A DNA stretch of 64,000 nt, taken from the NCBI RefSeq assembly GCF_042887685.1, contig NZ_JBHVOS010000008.1:1-64000 (forward strand), given 5' to 3'. This DNA is from Oerskovia sp042887685. Lineage in GTDB: Bacteria; Actinomycetota; Actinomycetes; Actinomycetales; Cellulomonadaceae. The first letter of the stretch is position 1. The number at the start of each line of letters is the position of its first letter. Shown here in pieces: positions 9,439 through 19,257 of this stretch. Made by a program: the position numbers and the translations under genes. The notes below the pieces were generated by a model. It did no database searches and was not told the origin of the DNA. It saw only the letters and a program-made list of their open reading frames with translations.

Positions 9439-10548
9439 TCAGCGGGCCGCGAGCGCCGCGTGCGGGTCGATGCGGGTGATCCGCAGGATCGCCGCGACGG
9501 CGCCGACCGCCCCGAGGACGACGAGCACGAGCGCGGGCAGGAGCGTCGTGGCGGGGGAGACGACGACGGGCATGACCTGGGCCGCGAGCGCACCGGCCCC
9601 GGCTGCGATCGCGGTGCCGATGCCGACCCCGAGCACGAGCAGGACGAGCGCCTGGCCGATCGCGTCGCGCAGCAGGTAGGAGGTCGAGGCGCCGAGGGCC
9701 TTGAGCACCGCGACGTCGCCGGCCCGGTTGATGGTCCAGACCGTGAAGAACGCGCCGACGACGAGGGCCGAGATCGCGAGCAGGAAGCCCTGCATCATCG
9801 TGAGGGACATGTTCTCGGCCGAGAACGACGACACGGCGGCGCGGGCGCCCATCGGGGTCAGGGTCGCGGTGCCCGTCTGGGACTCGGCGGCAGCCAGGGC
9901 GGCGGCATCCGGGTTCCCGGTGAGCGCGACGACCGTCGCGACCTCGTCACCGGACGCTCCGCCGCCGCGCGCCCCGACGGTCTGCCAGTCGCTCAGGTCC
10001 ATCCAGACGACGGGCGTGTGGGAGAAGTCGGCCTGGGTGTCGAGCACGCCCGCGACGGTCAGGGTCAGCGAGCCCAGCGCGACCTCGTCGCCCTCCTGTG
10101 CTCCCAGGTCGTCGGCTGCGCCGCTCGACAGCAGCACGGTCCCGGGGGCGGCCTCGGCGCCGTCGGGCACGAGGCCTGAGCCGGGCCGCGAGCCGAACGC
10201 GGTGACGGCCGCGGTGGTCCCGGCCTCGCCGTCGGCGCCTGCGGTGACCGATGCGCGCGTCGTCGCGATCCCGAGAGGCTGGGCCGAGGAGACACCGTCC
10301 ACGGCGGCGAACGCCTCCCACTGCGTGGCGTCGACCTGGGACTCGGTGAAGGAGGGCTTGGCGTCACCGGTCACGGTGAACGCGAGGCGCTCGACCGGGA
10401 GGTCGGTGATGCCCGACGTGCTCGCGCGGGCGAGCCCCGCGGTCAGCGAGGCGAGGAAGCCCACGAGGAACGTGATGAGGACGATGACGGTGGACATGAG
10501 GACGAAGCGTCCCCGGGCGAAGCGCAGGTCGCGCAGCGCGACGAACAT
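9439..10548 (-). CDS. FtsX-like ABC permease, MacB type
   Basis: This 369-residue membrane protein starts at the ATG at 10548, with GGAGG 6 bases upstream on the minus strand; an in-frame TTG one codon earlier is less likely. It has one N-terminal membrane segment (about residues 18-42), a roughly 200-residue extracytoplasmic domain, and three C-terminal segments (ALVVGAFFTVWTI, ALVLLVLGVGIGTAIAAG, LVVLGAVGAVAAI). That is the MacB/FtsX layout. DPHAALAAR at the end is typical of this family's cytosolic tail. It is the first gene of the two-gene exporter operon and is divergent from the sensor kinase. Confidence 0.88.
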   Translation of the reverse strand: MFVALRDLRFARGRFVLMSTVIVLITFLVGFLASLTAGLARASTSGITDLPVERLAFTVTGDAKPSFTESQVDATQWEAFAAVDGVSSAQPLGIATTRASVTAGADGEAGTTAAVTAFGSRPGSGLVPDGAEAAPGTVLLSSGAADDLGAQEGDEVALGSLTLTVAGVLDTQADFSHTPVVWMDLSDWQTVGARGGGASGDEVATVVALTGNPDAAALAAAESQTGTATLTPMGARAAVSSFSAENMSLTMMQGFLLAISALVVGAFFTVWTINRAGDVAVLKALGASTSYLLRDAIGQALVLLVLGVGIGTAIAAGAGALAAQVMPVVVSPATTLLPALVLVVLGAVGAVAAILRITRIDPHAALAAR

Positions 10549-10660
10549 CAAGAGCCTCCGGTGGTCGGTGTGGAATCGATCTGCGTCCAGCCTCCCGCCG
10601 CGGGGCCTCGCGCGGATCGGGCCCGTGGACGGTCTCCGGTGGCCGCAGGGTGGGTCCGAG

Positions 10661-10680
10661 GATCAATCTTTCGATGGATC
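10661..10680. promoter_or_regulatory. Imperfect inverted repeat, candidate operator between exporter and kinase
   Basis: GATCAATC at 10661-10668 faces GATGGATC at 10673-10680, giving seven of eight paired positions around TTTC. It is an AT-rich island in a GC-rich spacer. It lies 31 bases upstream of the kinase -10 box and about 113 bases upstream of the permease start, so a regulator bound here could act on both operons. Binding by the local response regulator is inference. Confidence 0.35.
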
Positions 10681-10710
10681 GCGCGCGGCACGTCGCGACC
10701 GCCGCGTGGC

Positions 10711-10716
10711 TAGGGT
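10711..10716 (+). promoter_or_regulatory. -10 box TAGGGT of sensor kinase gene
   Basis: TAGGGT ends 6 bases before GTG 10723 with no ribosome site between, which suggests a leaderless transcript. Confidence 0.55.
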
Positions 10717-10722
10717 GGCGAT

Positions 10723-12081
10723 GTGAAGCCTCGCGCCGTGATCTCCGCCGCCCTCGGGCTCCAGATCGCGCTCGACGTGCTCCTGGTGGCCCTCGTCGGG
10801 CTCGCGGTCGGCTCCCGCTGGGCCGAGGCCCTGAGCGCCGGTGGCCTGGACGCCGGGGCGTGGGGCGCGCTCGCGTGCGGCCTGGGACTCCTGCTCGTCT
10901 ACGGCGTGGGGCGCTCGCGGATCAACGTGCGCGACACCGCGGTCGACGCCCCGCGCGGCGCCTGGTGGCCCACGGGCGCCTGGGTCGCGGCGCTGATCGT
11001 GGGCTGGGCGCTCCTGCTGCTCCTGACCCCGGTCGCGCTGTGGATCGCGTTCCCGCTCATGTTCCTGGAGATGCACGTGCTCGGCCCGCGCCGCGGGATC
11101 GTGGCCGTGGCGGCGACGACCGCGTGTGCGATCGGCGGCGCCATCCTGGGCGGCCAGCAGCTCGTGGGCTCGATCCTCGGCCCGACGTTCGGCGGCCTCG
11201 TCGCGATCGCCGTCGTCCTCGGCTTCGAGACGATCGTGCGCGAGTCGCAGGGCCGCCAGGAGCTCATCGACGACCTGGTCCGCACCCGCGCGGACCTCGC
11301 GGCCTCCGAGCGCGAGGCCGCGGTCGCGACCGAGCGCGAGCGCCTCGCGCGCGAGATCCACGACACGCTCGCGCAGGGCTTCTCGTCGATCGAGCTGCTG
11401 CTGCGCGCCGCGGACACCGCGCTCGCGGAGGTCGAGGCGCCGGGAGCGTTCGCCGAGGGAGCCCCCGGCCCGACGGCGGCACGCACCGCACGCGGCTACG
11501 TCACCCGGTCGCGGGTCGCCGCGCAGCAGAACCTCGCCGAGGCCCGACGCTTCGTGCGGGACCTCGCCCCCGCGGACCTCGAGTCGGCGACCCTCGTCGG
11601 GGCGCTCGAACGCGTCGCCGAGCGCACGGCGCTGGCCTCGGGCGACGACCTGCGCGTGAGAGTCGAGGTATCAGGTCGCCCGCGCGCGCTGCCCGTGCCC
11701 GTCGAGACCGCGCTGCTGCGGATCGCGCAGTCCGCGCTCGCCAACGTCGTCCAGCACGCGGCAGCCTCGCGGGCCGCGGTCACGCTCAGCTTCCTCGGCG
11801 ACGCCGTCGCGCTCGACGTGGTCGACGACGGTCGCGGGTTCGACCCGCTCGCGCCCCCCGTGCCGCACCCGGGCGCCGACGGGGGCTCCGCCGTCTGGCA
11901 GGAGGGCCGTGACGACGGCGCGCCACGAGCGTCGGCGCCCCCGCCCCGCTCGGGGTTCGGCCTGACCGCGATGCGCTCACGTGTCGCCGAGCTCGGCGGC
12001 ACGTTCTCGCTCGAGACCGAGCCGGGCGCCGGGACGGCGCTCGCAGTCCACCTTCCGCTCGACCCCCAGGAGCCTCAGTGA
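10723..12081 (+). CDS. Sensor histidine kinase, NarL/LiaS family (HisKA_3)
   Basis: This 452-residue kinase has five or six membrane segments in its first 170 residues and no large extracellular loop, so it probably senses within the membrane. The dimerisation/phosphoacceptor motif REIHDTLAQG places the phosphorylated His at residue 213. The HATPase domain shows the N-box (RIAQSALANVVQHA), G1 (DDGRGFDP) and G2 (GFGLTAMRSRV). The region between G1 and G2 carries a longer than usual, probably disordered, loop. It is 46 bases upstream of its response regulator and divergent from the MacB-type exporter, an arrangement typical of stress-responsive efflux modules. GTG 10723 was chosen because of the -10 box 6 bases upstream. 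Confidence 0.92.
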   Translation: MKPRAVISAALGLQIALDVLLVALVGLAVGSRWAEALSAGGLDAGAWGALACGLGLLLVYGVGRSRINVRDTAVDAPRGAWWPTGAWVAALIVGWALLLLLTPVALWIAFPLMFLEMHVLGPRRGIVAVAATTACAIGGAILGGQQLVGSILGPTFGGLVAIAVVLGFETIVRESQGRQELIDDLVRTRADLAASEREAAVATERERLAREIHDTLAQGFSSIELLLRAADTALAEVEAPGAFAEGAPGPTAARTARGYVTRSRVAAQQNLAEARRFVRDLAPADLESATLVGALERVAERTALASGDDLRVRVEVSGRPRALPVPVETALLRIAQSALANVVQHAAASRAAVTLSFLGDAVALDVVDDGRGFDPLAPPVPHPGADGGSAVWQEGRDDGAPRASAPPPRSGFGLTAMRSRVAELGGTFSLETEPGAGTALAVHLPLDPQEPQ

Positions 12082-12127
12082 CGATCGAGCGGGAGCCCAC
12101 GACGACCGACCGCCTCCAGGAGGCACG

Positions 12128-12757
12128 GTGACCATCCGCGTCGTGCTGACCGACGACCACCCCGTGGTCCGCGCGGGCCTGCGCGCCGTCGTCGACGCCG
12201 AGGGGGACATGGAGGTCGTCGACGAGCTCGCGACGGCCGAGGAGCTCGTGCGCCGCGTCGGGGCCGGGCTCGAGGCCGACGTCGTGCTGCTCGACCTGCG
12301 CTTCGGCGAGGGACGCATGGGCGGCGCGCAGGCCGCCCGCGAGGTCGCGCGCCTGGGTGGCCCGCCCGTCCTGATCCTCACGACCTACGACTCCGACCAG
12401 GAGATCCTCGCCGCGATCGAGGCCGGCGCCATCGGCTACCTGCTCAAGGACGCGCCGACCGACGAGCTGACCGCCGCGATCCGCGCCGCGGCCGACGGGC
12501 AGGTCGCGCTCGGGCCGAGCGTGCAGCGACGCCTGCTCGGGCGCATGCGGGCACCGGGGGTCTCGCTGTCGCTGCGCGAGCTCGAGGTGCTCGGGCTCGT
12601 GGCGCAGGGGTGCTCGAACGACGAGGTCGCGCGCCGGCTGTTCCTGTCGAAGGCGACCGTGAAGTCCCACCTGGTCCACGTGTACGAGAAGCTCGGGGTC
12701 GACTCGCGCACGGCCGCGGTGGCCGAGGCGCGCAGGCGGGGGCTGCTGGGGGAGTGA
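12128..12757 (+). CDS. Response regulator, NarL/LuxR family
   Basis: This 209-residue regulator begins at GTG 12128 with GGAGG (12118-12122) just upstream; longer in-frame extensions overlap the kinase gene and are unlikely. The receiver domain has acidic pair D9/D10, phosphoacceptor D56 (VLLDLR), Thr in LTTYD and Lys in LLKDAP. A C-terminal LuxR helix-turn-helix follows (LSLRELEVLGLVAQGCSNDE ... KATVKSHLVHVYEKLGV). It should be phosphorylated by the adjacent kinase and bind DNA; the divergent exporter promoter is the obvious target (inference). Confidence 0.93.
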   Translation: MTIRVVLTDDHPVVRAGLRAVVDAEGDMEVVDELATAEELVRRVGAGLEADVVLLDLRFGEGRMGGAQAAREVARLGGPPVLILTTYDSDQEILAAIEAGAIGYLLKDAPTDELTAAIRAAADGQVALGPSVQRRLLGRMRAPGVSLSLRELEVLGLVAQGCSNDEVARRLFLSKATVKSHLVHVYEKLGVDSRTAAVAEARRRGLLGE

Positions 12758-12904
12758 GCCCGACGGGCCCCGAGGGCCTCCCGGTACGCTCGTCCAGGTA
12801 CCGGGCTCGCCGTCCCGCGAGGTCAGGGCCGCGCCCCGGGCAACCCTGCTAGACTATGGGCGCCGTCAGAACGGCCGCGGAGGCTGGCAAGCCTGCCGAA
12901 GAGC

Positions 12905-12922
12905 CCAGGGATCAAGCCCTGG
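12905..12922 (+). promoter_or_regulatory. rpsO leader hairpin
   Basis: CCAGGG and CCCTGG flank ATCAAG, forming a 6-bp stem about 30 bases before the rpsO start. A -10-like TAGACT lies upstream at about 12850. S15 commonly represses its own translation by binding leader structures, and these leader folds differ between phyla. This hairpin is a candidate part of such a site. Confidence 0.4.
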
Positions 12923-12954
12923 CGCGCCGCGCAACGAACACCACAAGGAGAGCC

Positions 12955-13224
12955 GTGCCCCTCGACACTGCCACCAAGCAGCGCATCATGACCGAGTACG
13001 CCACGAGCGAGGGCGACACCGGTTCGCCCGAGGTCCAGATCGCGATGCTGACGCAGCGCATCAAGGACCTGACCGAGCACCTCAAGGAGCACAAGCACGA
13101 CCACCACAGCCGTCGTGGCCTGCTGCTCCTCGTCGGCCAGCGTCGCCGTCTCCTCGGCTACCTGCAGAAGGTCGACATCAACCGCTACCGCAGCCTCATC
13201 GAGCGCCTCGGCCTGCGTCGCTGA
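12955..13224 (+). CDS. rpsO: 30S ribosomal protein S15
   Basis: This 89-residue protein matches the normal S15 length. It starts at GTG 12955 with AAGGAG at 12945-12950. The conserved 16S rRNA-binding core is clear: GDTGSPEVQIA, LTEHLKEHKHDHHSRRGLL and RRRLLGYL. S15 binds the central domain of 16S rRNA early in 30S assembly. It is followed by a strong hairpin and then pnp, the classic rpsO-pnp pair, in which PNPase usually shares transcripts with rpsO. Confidence 0.98.
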   Translation: MPLDTATKQRIMTEYATSEGDTGSPEVQIAMLTQRIKDLTEHLKEHKHDHHSRRGLLLLVGQRRRLLGYLQKVDINRYRSLIERLGLRR

Positions 13225-13237
13225 CACCCCCTGACTC

Positions 13238-13263
13238 AGCCCGGCCCCGGACGGGGCCGGGCT
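13238..13263 (+). terminator. Hairpin after rpsO
   Basis: An 11-bp GC stem (AGCCCGGCCCC with GGGGCCGGGCT) around a GGAC loop lies 14 bases after the rpsO stop. There is no T-tract, as usual at high GC. It could attenuate read-through into pnp or protect the rpsO message. Confidence 0.7.
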
Positions 13264-13448
13264 GGTCCGGTGTGAAGCACCCGTAAGAAAACCCACGCCG
13301 CCAGCCTTTCGTTCGGTCCTCGGTAGTGGCTCCCGGAACCCGCCGCGTGCGGGAAGACCGTGGGCCTCGATCGAAGACCGCCGAGCGTCGAGTGGATGCA
13401 CCCTCGACAGGCACCGAAGGCGGCACTTCGAGAGTGAGGAGGGCACCC

Positions 13449-15680
<2,232 letters not shown>

Positions 15681-15681
15681 C

Positions 15682-17007
15682 GTGCCCTGGAACCTTCCGC
15701 TCGTCCCCTCGGGTTCGCCCGAGGGTGAGCTGACCGCCGGGCAGGACGGGGCGACGATTCGTCGCTCGGTCCTGCCCGGCGGGGTTCGGGTCCTCACCGA
15801 GTCGATGCCGGGCCTGCGCTCGGCGACCGTCGGCGCATGGGTCGGTGTCGGCTCGCGCGACGAGACCGACGGACACTTCGGCTCGACGCACTTCCTGGAG
15901 CACCTGCTCTTCAAGGGAACTGCCCGCCGGTCCGCGATGGACATCGCCGAGGCGTTCGACGCCGTCGGTGGTGAGGCCAACGCCGCGACCGGCAAGGAGC
16001 ACACCTGCTACTACGCGCGTGTGCTCGACTCCGACCTGCCCATGGCGGTCGACGTCATCACGGACATGGTCACCTCGGCGCGCCTCGACGAGGACGAGCT
16101 CGAGACCGAGCGCGGCGTGATCCTCGAAGAGCTCGCGATGAACGACGACGACCCGTCGGACGTCGTGCACGAGGAGTTCGCGCAGGCAGTCCTGGCCGGG
16201 CACCCCCTGGGGCGCCCGATCGGCGGCACCCCCGACACCATCAACGCCGTGCCGCGCAGCGCCGTCTGGGAGCACTACCAGTGGCACTACCGCCCGGAGA
16301 CGCTCGTCGTCGCCGCGGCCGGCGGCGTCGACCACGACACGCTGTGCGAGCAGGTCGCGACCGCGCTCACGACCGGTGGCTGGGACCTCGACCCTGCGGG
16401 CACGCCGCGCGCTCGCCGCGACAACGCGGACGTGCAGGGCGTCGGCATCGAGGGCGTCGAGCTCACGATCCGCCGCACCGTCGAGCAGGCCAACGTCGTC
16501 ATCGGCGGCACGGGCCTGTCCGCGACGGACGACCGCCGCTTCGTGCTCTCGGTGCTCAGCGCCGTCCTCGGTGGCGGCATGAGCTCGCGGCTCTTCCAGG
16601 AGATCCGCGAGAAGCGGGGCCTGGCGTACTCGACGTACTCGTTCGCGTCCGGCCACGGCGGCATCGGCACGTTCGGCCTGTACGCGGGCTGCACGCCCTC
16701 GAAGGTCGACCAGGTGACCGAGCTCATGACGCGCGAGCTCGAGAAGCTCGCCGAGTCGGGCATCACGCAGGCCGAGCTGGACCGCAGCATCGGCCAGCTC
16801 TCCGGCGGGCTGGTGCTGGGCCTGGAGGACTCGGGCTCGCGCATGAGCCGCCTGGGCAAGTCGGAGCTCGTGTTCGGCGAGCTGCTGAGCGTCGCCGAGT
16901 CGCTCGAACGGATCCGTTCGGTGACGTCCGACGACGTGCGCAAGCTCGCGGAGGAGCTCGCCTCCCGCCCGCGCTCGACCGTGCGCGTCGGTCCTTTCGG
17001 GGACTGA
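15682..17007 (+). CDS. M16 family zinc metallopeptidase (processing-peptidase-like)
   Basis: This 441-residue enzyme begins at GTG 15682, one base after the pnp stop, so it is probably co-translated with pnp. The inverted zinc motif HFLEH places H70, E73 and H74 in the active site, and the distal glutamate is in ETERGVILEELAM. The second half is the degenerate M16 C-terminal domain (GGGMSSRLFQEIREKRGLAYS). Such enzymes degrade or process peptides inside a closed clamshell. Linkage to pnp is conserved across Actinobacteria; a shared role is not established. Confidence 0.93.
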   Translation: MPWNLPLVPSGSPEGELTAGQDGATIRRSVLPGGVRVLTESMPGLRSATVGAWVGVGSRDETDGHFGSTHFLEHLLFKGTARRSAMDIAEAFDAVGGEANAATGKEHTCYYARVLDSDLPMAVDVITDMVTSARLDEDELETERGVILEELAMNDDDPSDVVHEEFAQAVLAGHPLGRPIGGTPDTINAVPRSAVWEHYQWHYRPETLVVAAAGGVDHDTLCEQVATALTTGGWDLDPAGTPRARRDNADVQGVGIEGVELTIRRTVEQANVVIGGTGLSATDDRRFVLSVLSAVLGGGMSSRLFQEIREKRGLAYSTYSFASGHGGIGTFGLYAGCTPSKVDQVTELMTRELEKLAESGITQAELDRSIGQLSGGLVLGLEDSGSRMSRLGKSELVFGELLSVAESLERIRSVTSDDVRKLAEELASRPRSTVRVGPFGD

Positions 17008-17023
17008 GTCTCGACACGTGAAC

Positions 17024-17062
17024 GAGGAGGGCCGGTGCGCATCGTGCGCACCGGCCCTCCTC
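17024..17062 (+). terminator. Terminator hairpin after the M16 peptidase
   Basis: A perfect 17-bp stem (17024-17040 with 17046-17062) around ATCGT lies 16 bases after the peptidase stop and directly before the dapB promoter. It has no T-tract. Confidence 0.8.
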
Positions 17063-17072
17063 TCGTTGCGGC

Positions 17073-17078
17073 TAGGGT
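17073..17078 (+). promoter_or_regulatory. -10 box TAGGGT of dapB
   Basis: TAGGGT ends 6 bases before GTG 17085, placing the predicted transcript start at the start codon (leaderless). Confidence 0.6.
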
Positions 17079-17084
17079 TGTCCG

Positions 17085-17909
17085 GTGACCTCGAACGACG
17101 TGAACCCCGCCCAGAGCGCCCCCCAGCCCGCCCACGAGCCCGCCGCCCCGACGCCGATCAAGGTCGCCGTCCTCGGCGCCGCCGGGCGCATGGGCGCCAC
17201 GGTGTGCGCGGCGGTCGAGGCCGCCGCTGACATGGAGCTCGTCGCGCGCATCGACGCGGGGGACGACCTGGCGCAGGTCGCCGCCGCGGGCGCCCAGGTC
17301 GCGGTCGACTTCACCGTCCCGGCGGTCACCGAGGACAACGTGCACGCGCTCATCGACCTCGGCGTGCACGCGGTCGTGGGCACCACGGGCTGGACGGATG
17401 TGAGCCGCGGGCGCCTCGTCGCGCACCTGGGGCGCAGGGCGGCCGAGGGCACGAGCGTCGGCGTGCTGATCGCCCCGAACTTCGGCCTGTCGGCCGTGCT
17501 CGCCATGACGTTCGCGGCCAAGGCCGCGCGCTACTTCGAATCGGCCGAGGTCATCGAGCTGCACCACCCGAACAAGGTCGACGCCCCGAGCGGCACCGCG
17601 ACGCACACGGCCGGCGCGATCGCCAGGGCCCGCGAGGAGGCGGGGCTGGGCGCGAGCCCCGACGCGACCGAGTCCGGCTGGGAGGCGCGCGGCGCCGACG
17701 TGGACGGGGTCCGGGTGCACGCGGTGCGCCTGCGGGGCCTGGTCGCGCACGAGGAGATCCTCTTCGGCAACGAGGGCGAGCAGCTCATCATCCGCCAGGA
17801 CTCGTTCGACCGGGTCTCCTTCATGCCCGGCGTGCTGCTCGGCATCCGCGAGGTCGTCTCGCGTCCGGGTCTGACGGTCGGGCTCGAGAACGTCATGGAC
17901 CTCTCGTGA
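17085..17909 (+). CDS. dapB: 4-hydroxy-tetrahydrodipicolinate reductase
   Basis: This 274-residue enzyme reduces hydroxy-tetrahydrodipicolinate with NAD(P)H in the diaminopimelate/lysine pathway, feeding peptidoglycan. The Rossmann motif VAVLGAAGRMG follows a 25-residue Pro/Ala-rich N-terminal extension. The cofactor loop VVGTTGWT, the catalytic pair in ELHHPNKVDAPSGTA (His-His and Lys) and the tetramerisation domain are present. dapA is 4 kb downstream and dapF is near the window end. The next gene starts at GTG 17906, overlapping the dapB stop, so the two are translationally coupled. Confidence 0.97.
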   Translation: MTSNDVNPAQSAPQPAHEPAAPTPIKVAVLGAAGRMGATVCAAVEAAADMELVARIDAGDDLAQVAAAGAQVAVDFTVPAVTEDNVHALIDLGVHAVVGTTGWTDVSRGRLVAHLGRRAAEGTSVGVLIAPNFGLSAVLAMTFAAKAARYFESAEVIELHHPNKVDAPSGTATHTAGAIARAREEAGLGASPDATESGWEARGADVDGVRVHAVRLRGLVAHEEILFGNEGEQLIIRQDSFDRVSFMPGVLLGIREVVSRPGLTVGLENVMDLS

Positions 17910-18370
17910 GGAACCGCAAGGGCCTGATCGGGGCCGTGGTCGTCACGGCCCTGCTCGCGATCTACGTGTGGGCGATCCTGGGTCGCGCCCAGGCGCTCGT
18001 GGGGACGGGCGAGCCCGTGGGGATCGCGATCGGGATCGGCGTGCTGCTCATCCCGCTCCTCGTGATCGGGCTCATCGCGTGGGAGTTCTGGCTCGCGGTC
18101 ACGGTCCAGAAGATGGCCGACGAGCTCGCCGCCGCGGGCGAGCTGCCGGTCGACGACCTGCCGCGCTCGCCGGGCGGACGCATCGACCGGGCCGCGGCCG
18201 ACGCGGCGTTCGAGGAGCACCGGGCCCACGCGGAGGAGCACCCCGACGACTGGCGGTCCTGGTACCACGTGGCGTTCGCGTACGACGCGTCGGGGGACCG
18301 CAAGCGGGCCCGGGCCATGCTGCGCAAGGCCGCGGGGATGTACCGGGCCGAGCGCAGGGCGTCCCGCTAG
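17906..18370 (+). CDS. Two-pass membrane protein with helical cytoplasmic tail
   Basis: This 154-residue protein overlaps the end of dapB by 4 bases (GTGA). Two membrane segments (about residues 8-27 and 38-62) are followed by a soluble helical tail with a single TPR-like unit (DDWRSWYHVAFAYDASGDRKRARAML). No catalytic motif is visible. A small membrane protein coupled to dapB is common in Actinobacteria and its function is unknown. A scaffold for cell-wall precursor enzymes is only a guess. Confidence 0.8.
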   Translation: MRNRKGLIGAVVVTALLAIYVWAILGRAQALVGTGEPVGIAIGIGVLLIPLLVIGLIAWEFWLAVTVQKMADELAAAGELPVDDLPRSPGGRIDRAAADAAFEEHRAHAEEHPDDWRSWYHVAFAYDASGDRKRARAMLRKAAGMYRAERRASR

Positions 18371-18380
18371 GACGCTCCGC

Positions 18381-18403
18381 GAGCGCCTCAGATCGAGGCG
18401 CTC
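18381..18403. terminator. Bidirectional terminator hairpin
   Basis: GAGCGCCTC and GAGGCGCTC form a perfect 9-bp stem around AGATC between two convergent genes; one arm covers the GNAT stop codon. Confidence 0.65.
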
Positions 18404-18897
18404 CACCGGTGCTCGACGACGTCGCGCACCCCGGTCGCCAAGGTCCGGGTCCGCTGGTCCGGGCCCAGGCCCGCGCCGCCCAGGAACTGCTCGCGCGCGG
18501 TGTCGCCGTCCAGGATCCACGCCACGACCTCCTCGGACCCGTCCTGGCGCAGCCGGTCGACGGCCGCGGCCAGCAGCCGCGAGCCGTGCCCTCCGCGCTG
18601 GTGGGCGGGCAGGACCTCGAGCGCGACGAGCTGGCCGGGGGCCACGGCGGCGAAGCCCACGACACGGTCCGCGGCGAGGGCCACGAGCACCGCGAAGCCG
18701 GGCCCCGGCGGTGACGACACCGCCCCGGCCCACTGCTCCTGCATCCGCGGGACGTCGAGTGCGTCGAGCACCGCCGCACCGAGCACGTCGGCGTGCGCGG
18801 TGCGCCAGGACTCGATCTGGATCGCGGTCATCGCGACCTCGTCGCCGGGGACTGCCGGACGGACGGAGACGTCCGCCGACTCGCTGAAGAGGGCCAT
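18388..18897 (-). CDS. GNAT family N-acetyltransferase
   Basis: This 169-residue protein has the GNAT fold. The acetyl-CoA pyrophosphate-binding motif A reads VLPAHQRGGHGSRLL, preceded by the strand VALEVL, and the N-terminal helices contain AIQIESWRTAH. The substrate cannot be told; the family includes protein, amine and antibiotic acetyltransferases. TAGGGT lies 7 bases before the start on the minus strand, indicating its own leaderless promoter. It is convergent with the dapB operon. Confidence 0.85.
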   Translation of the reverse strand: MALFSESADVSVRPAVPGDEVAMTAIQIESWRTAHADVLGAAVLDALDVPRMQEQWAGAVSSPPGPGFAVLVALAADRVVGFAAVAPGQLVALEVLPAHQRGGHGSRLLAAAVDRLRQDGSEEVVAWILDGDTAREQFLGGAGLGPDQRTRTLATGVRDVVEHRWSASI

Positions 18898-18904
18898 CCG
18901 CCAG

Positions 18905-18910
18905 ACCCTA
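18905..18910 (-). promoter_or_regulatory. -10 box TAGGGT of GNAT gene
   Basis: On the minus strand TAGGGT ends 7 bases before the ATG at 18897 with no ribosome site between. Confidence 0.5.
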
Positions 18911-18936
18911 CCCGAGGCCGCGACCGCTGCGGCCCG

Positions 18937-19257
18937 TCACGCGAGGCCGAGCGCGCGCAGCCCCGCGGCGGTCGCGGCCGCCAGGATCACGACGACGAGG
19001 AACGGCGCCCGCAGGGCGAGCGCGACCGCGGCGACGCCGAGCGCCGGGAGCCGGGCGTCGAGAGTGATCCCCTGACCGTCGCCGACGGTCTGGACCGCGA
19101 CGAGGGCGGCGAGCAGCGAGGCCGTGACGAGGGCCGCGGTGCGCGCGACGCGGTCGGACGCCAGCCAGTGCTCGGGGATCAGGTGCCCCGCGAGCTTGAG
19201 CCCGAGGCACACGAGCGAGGCCGCGATCACGGTGGCCCACAGGGCGGCGTCGGACAT
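18937..19257 (-). CDS. azlD: AzlD family branched-chain amino acid transport subunit
   Basis: This 106-residue protein has four hydrophobic segments and the AzlD signature (LWATVIAASLVCLGLKLAGH ... ARTAALVTASLLAALV). The start at 19257 overlaps the azlC stop by one base (TGATG), so the two are co-translated. AzlD is the small partner of AzlC in an exporter of branched-chain amino acids or their analogues. It is the last gene of the gabD-azlC-azlD operon. Confidence 0.9.
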   Translation of the reverse strand: MSDAALWATVIAASLVCLGLKLAGHLIPEHWLASDRVARTAALVTASLLAALVAVQTVGDGQGITLDARLPALGVAAVALALRAPFLVVVILAAATAAGLRALGLA

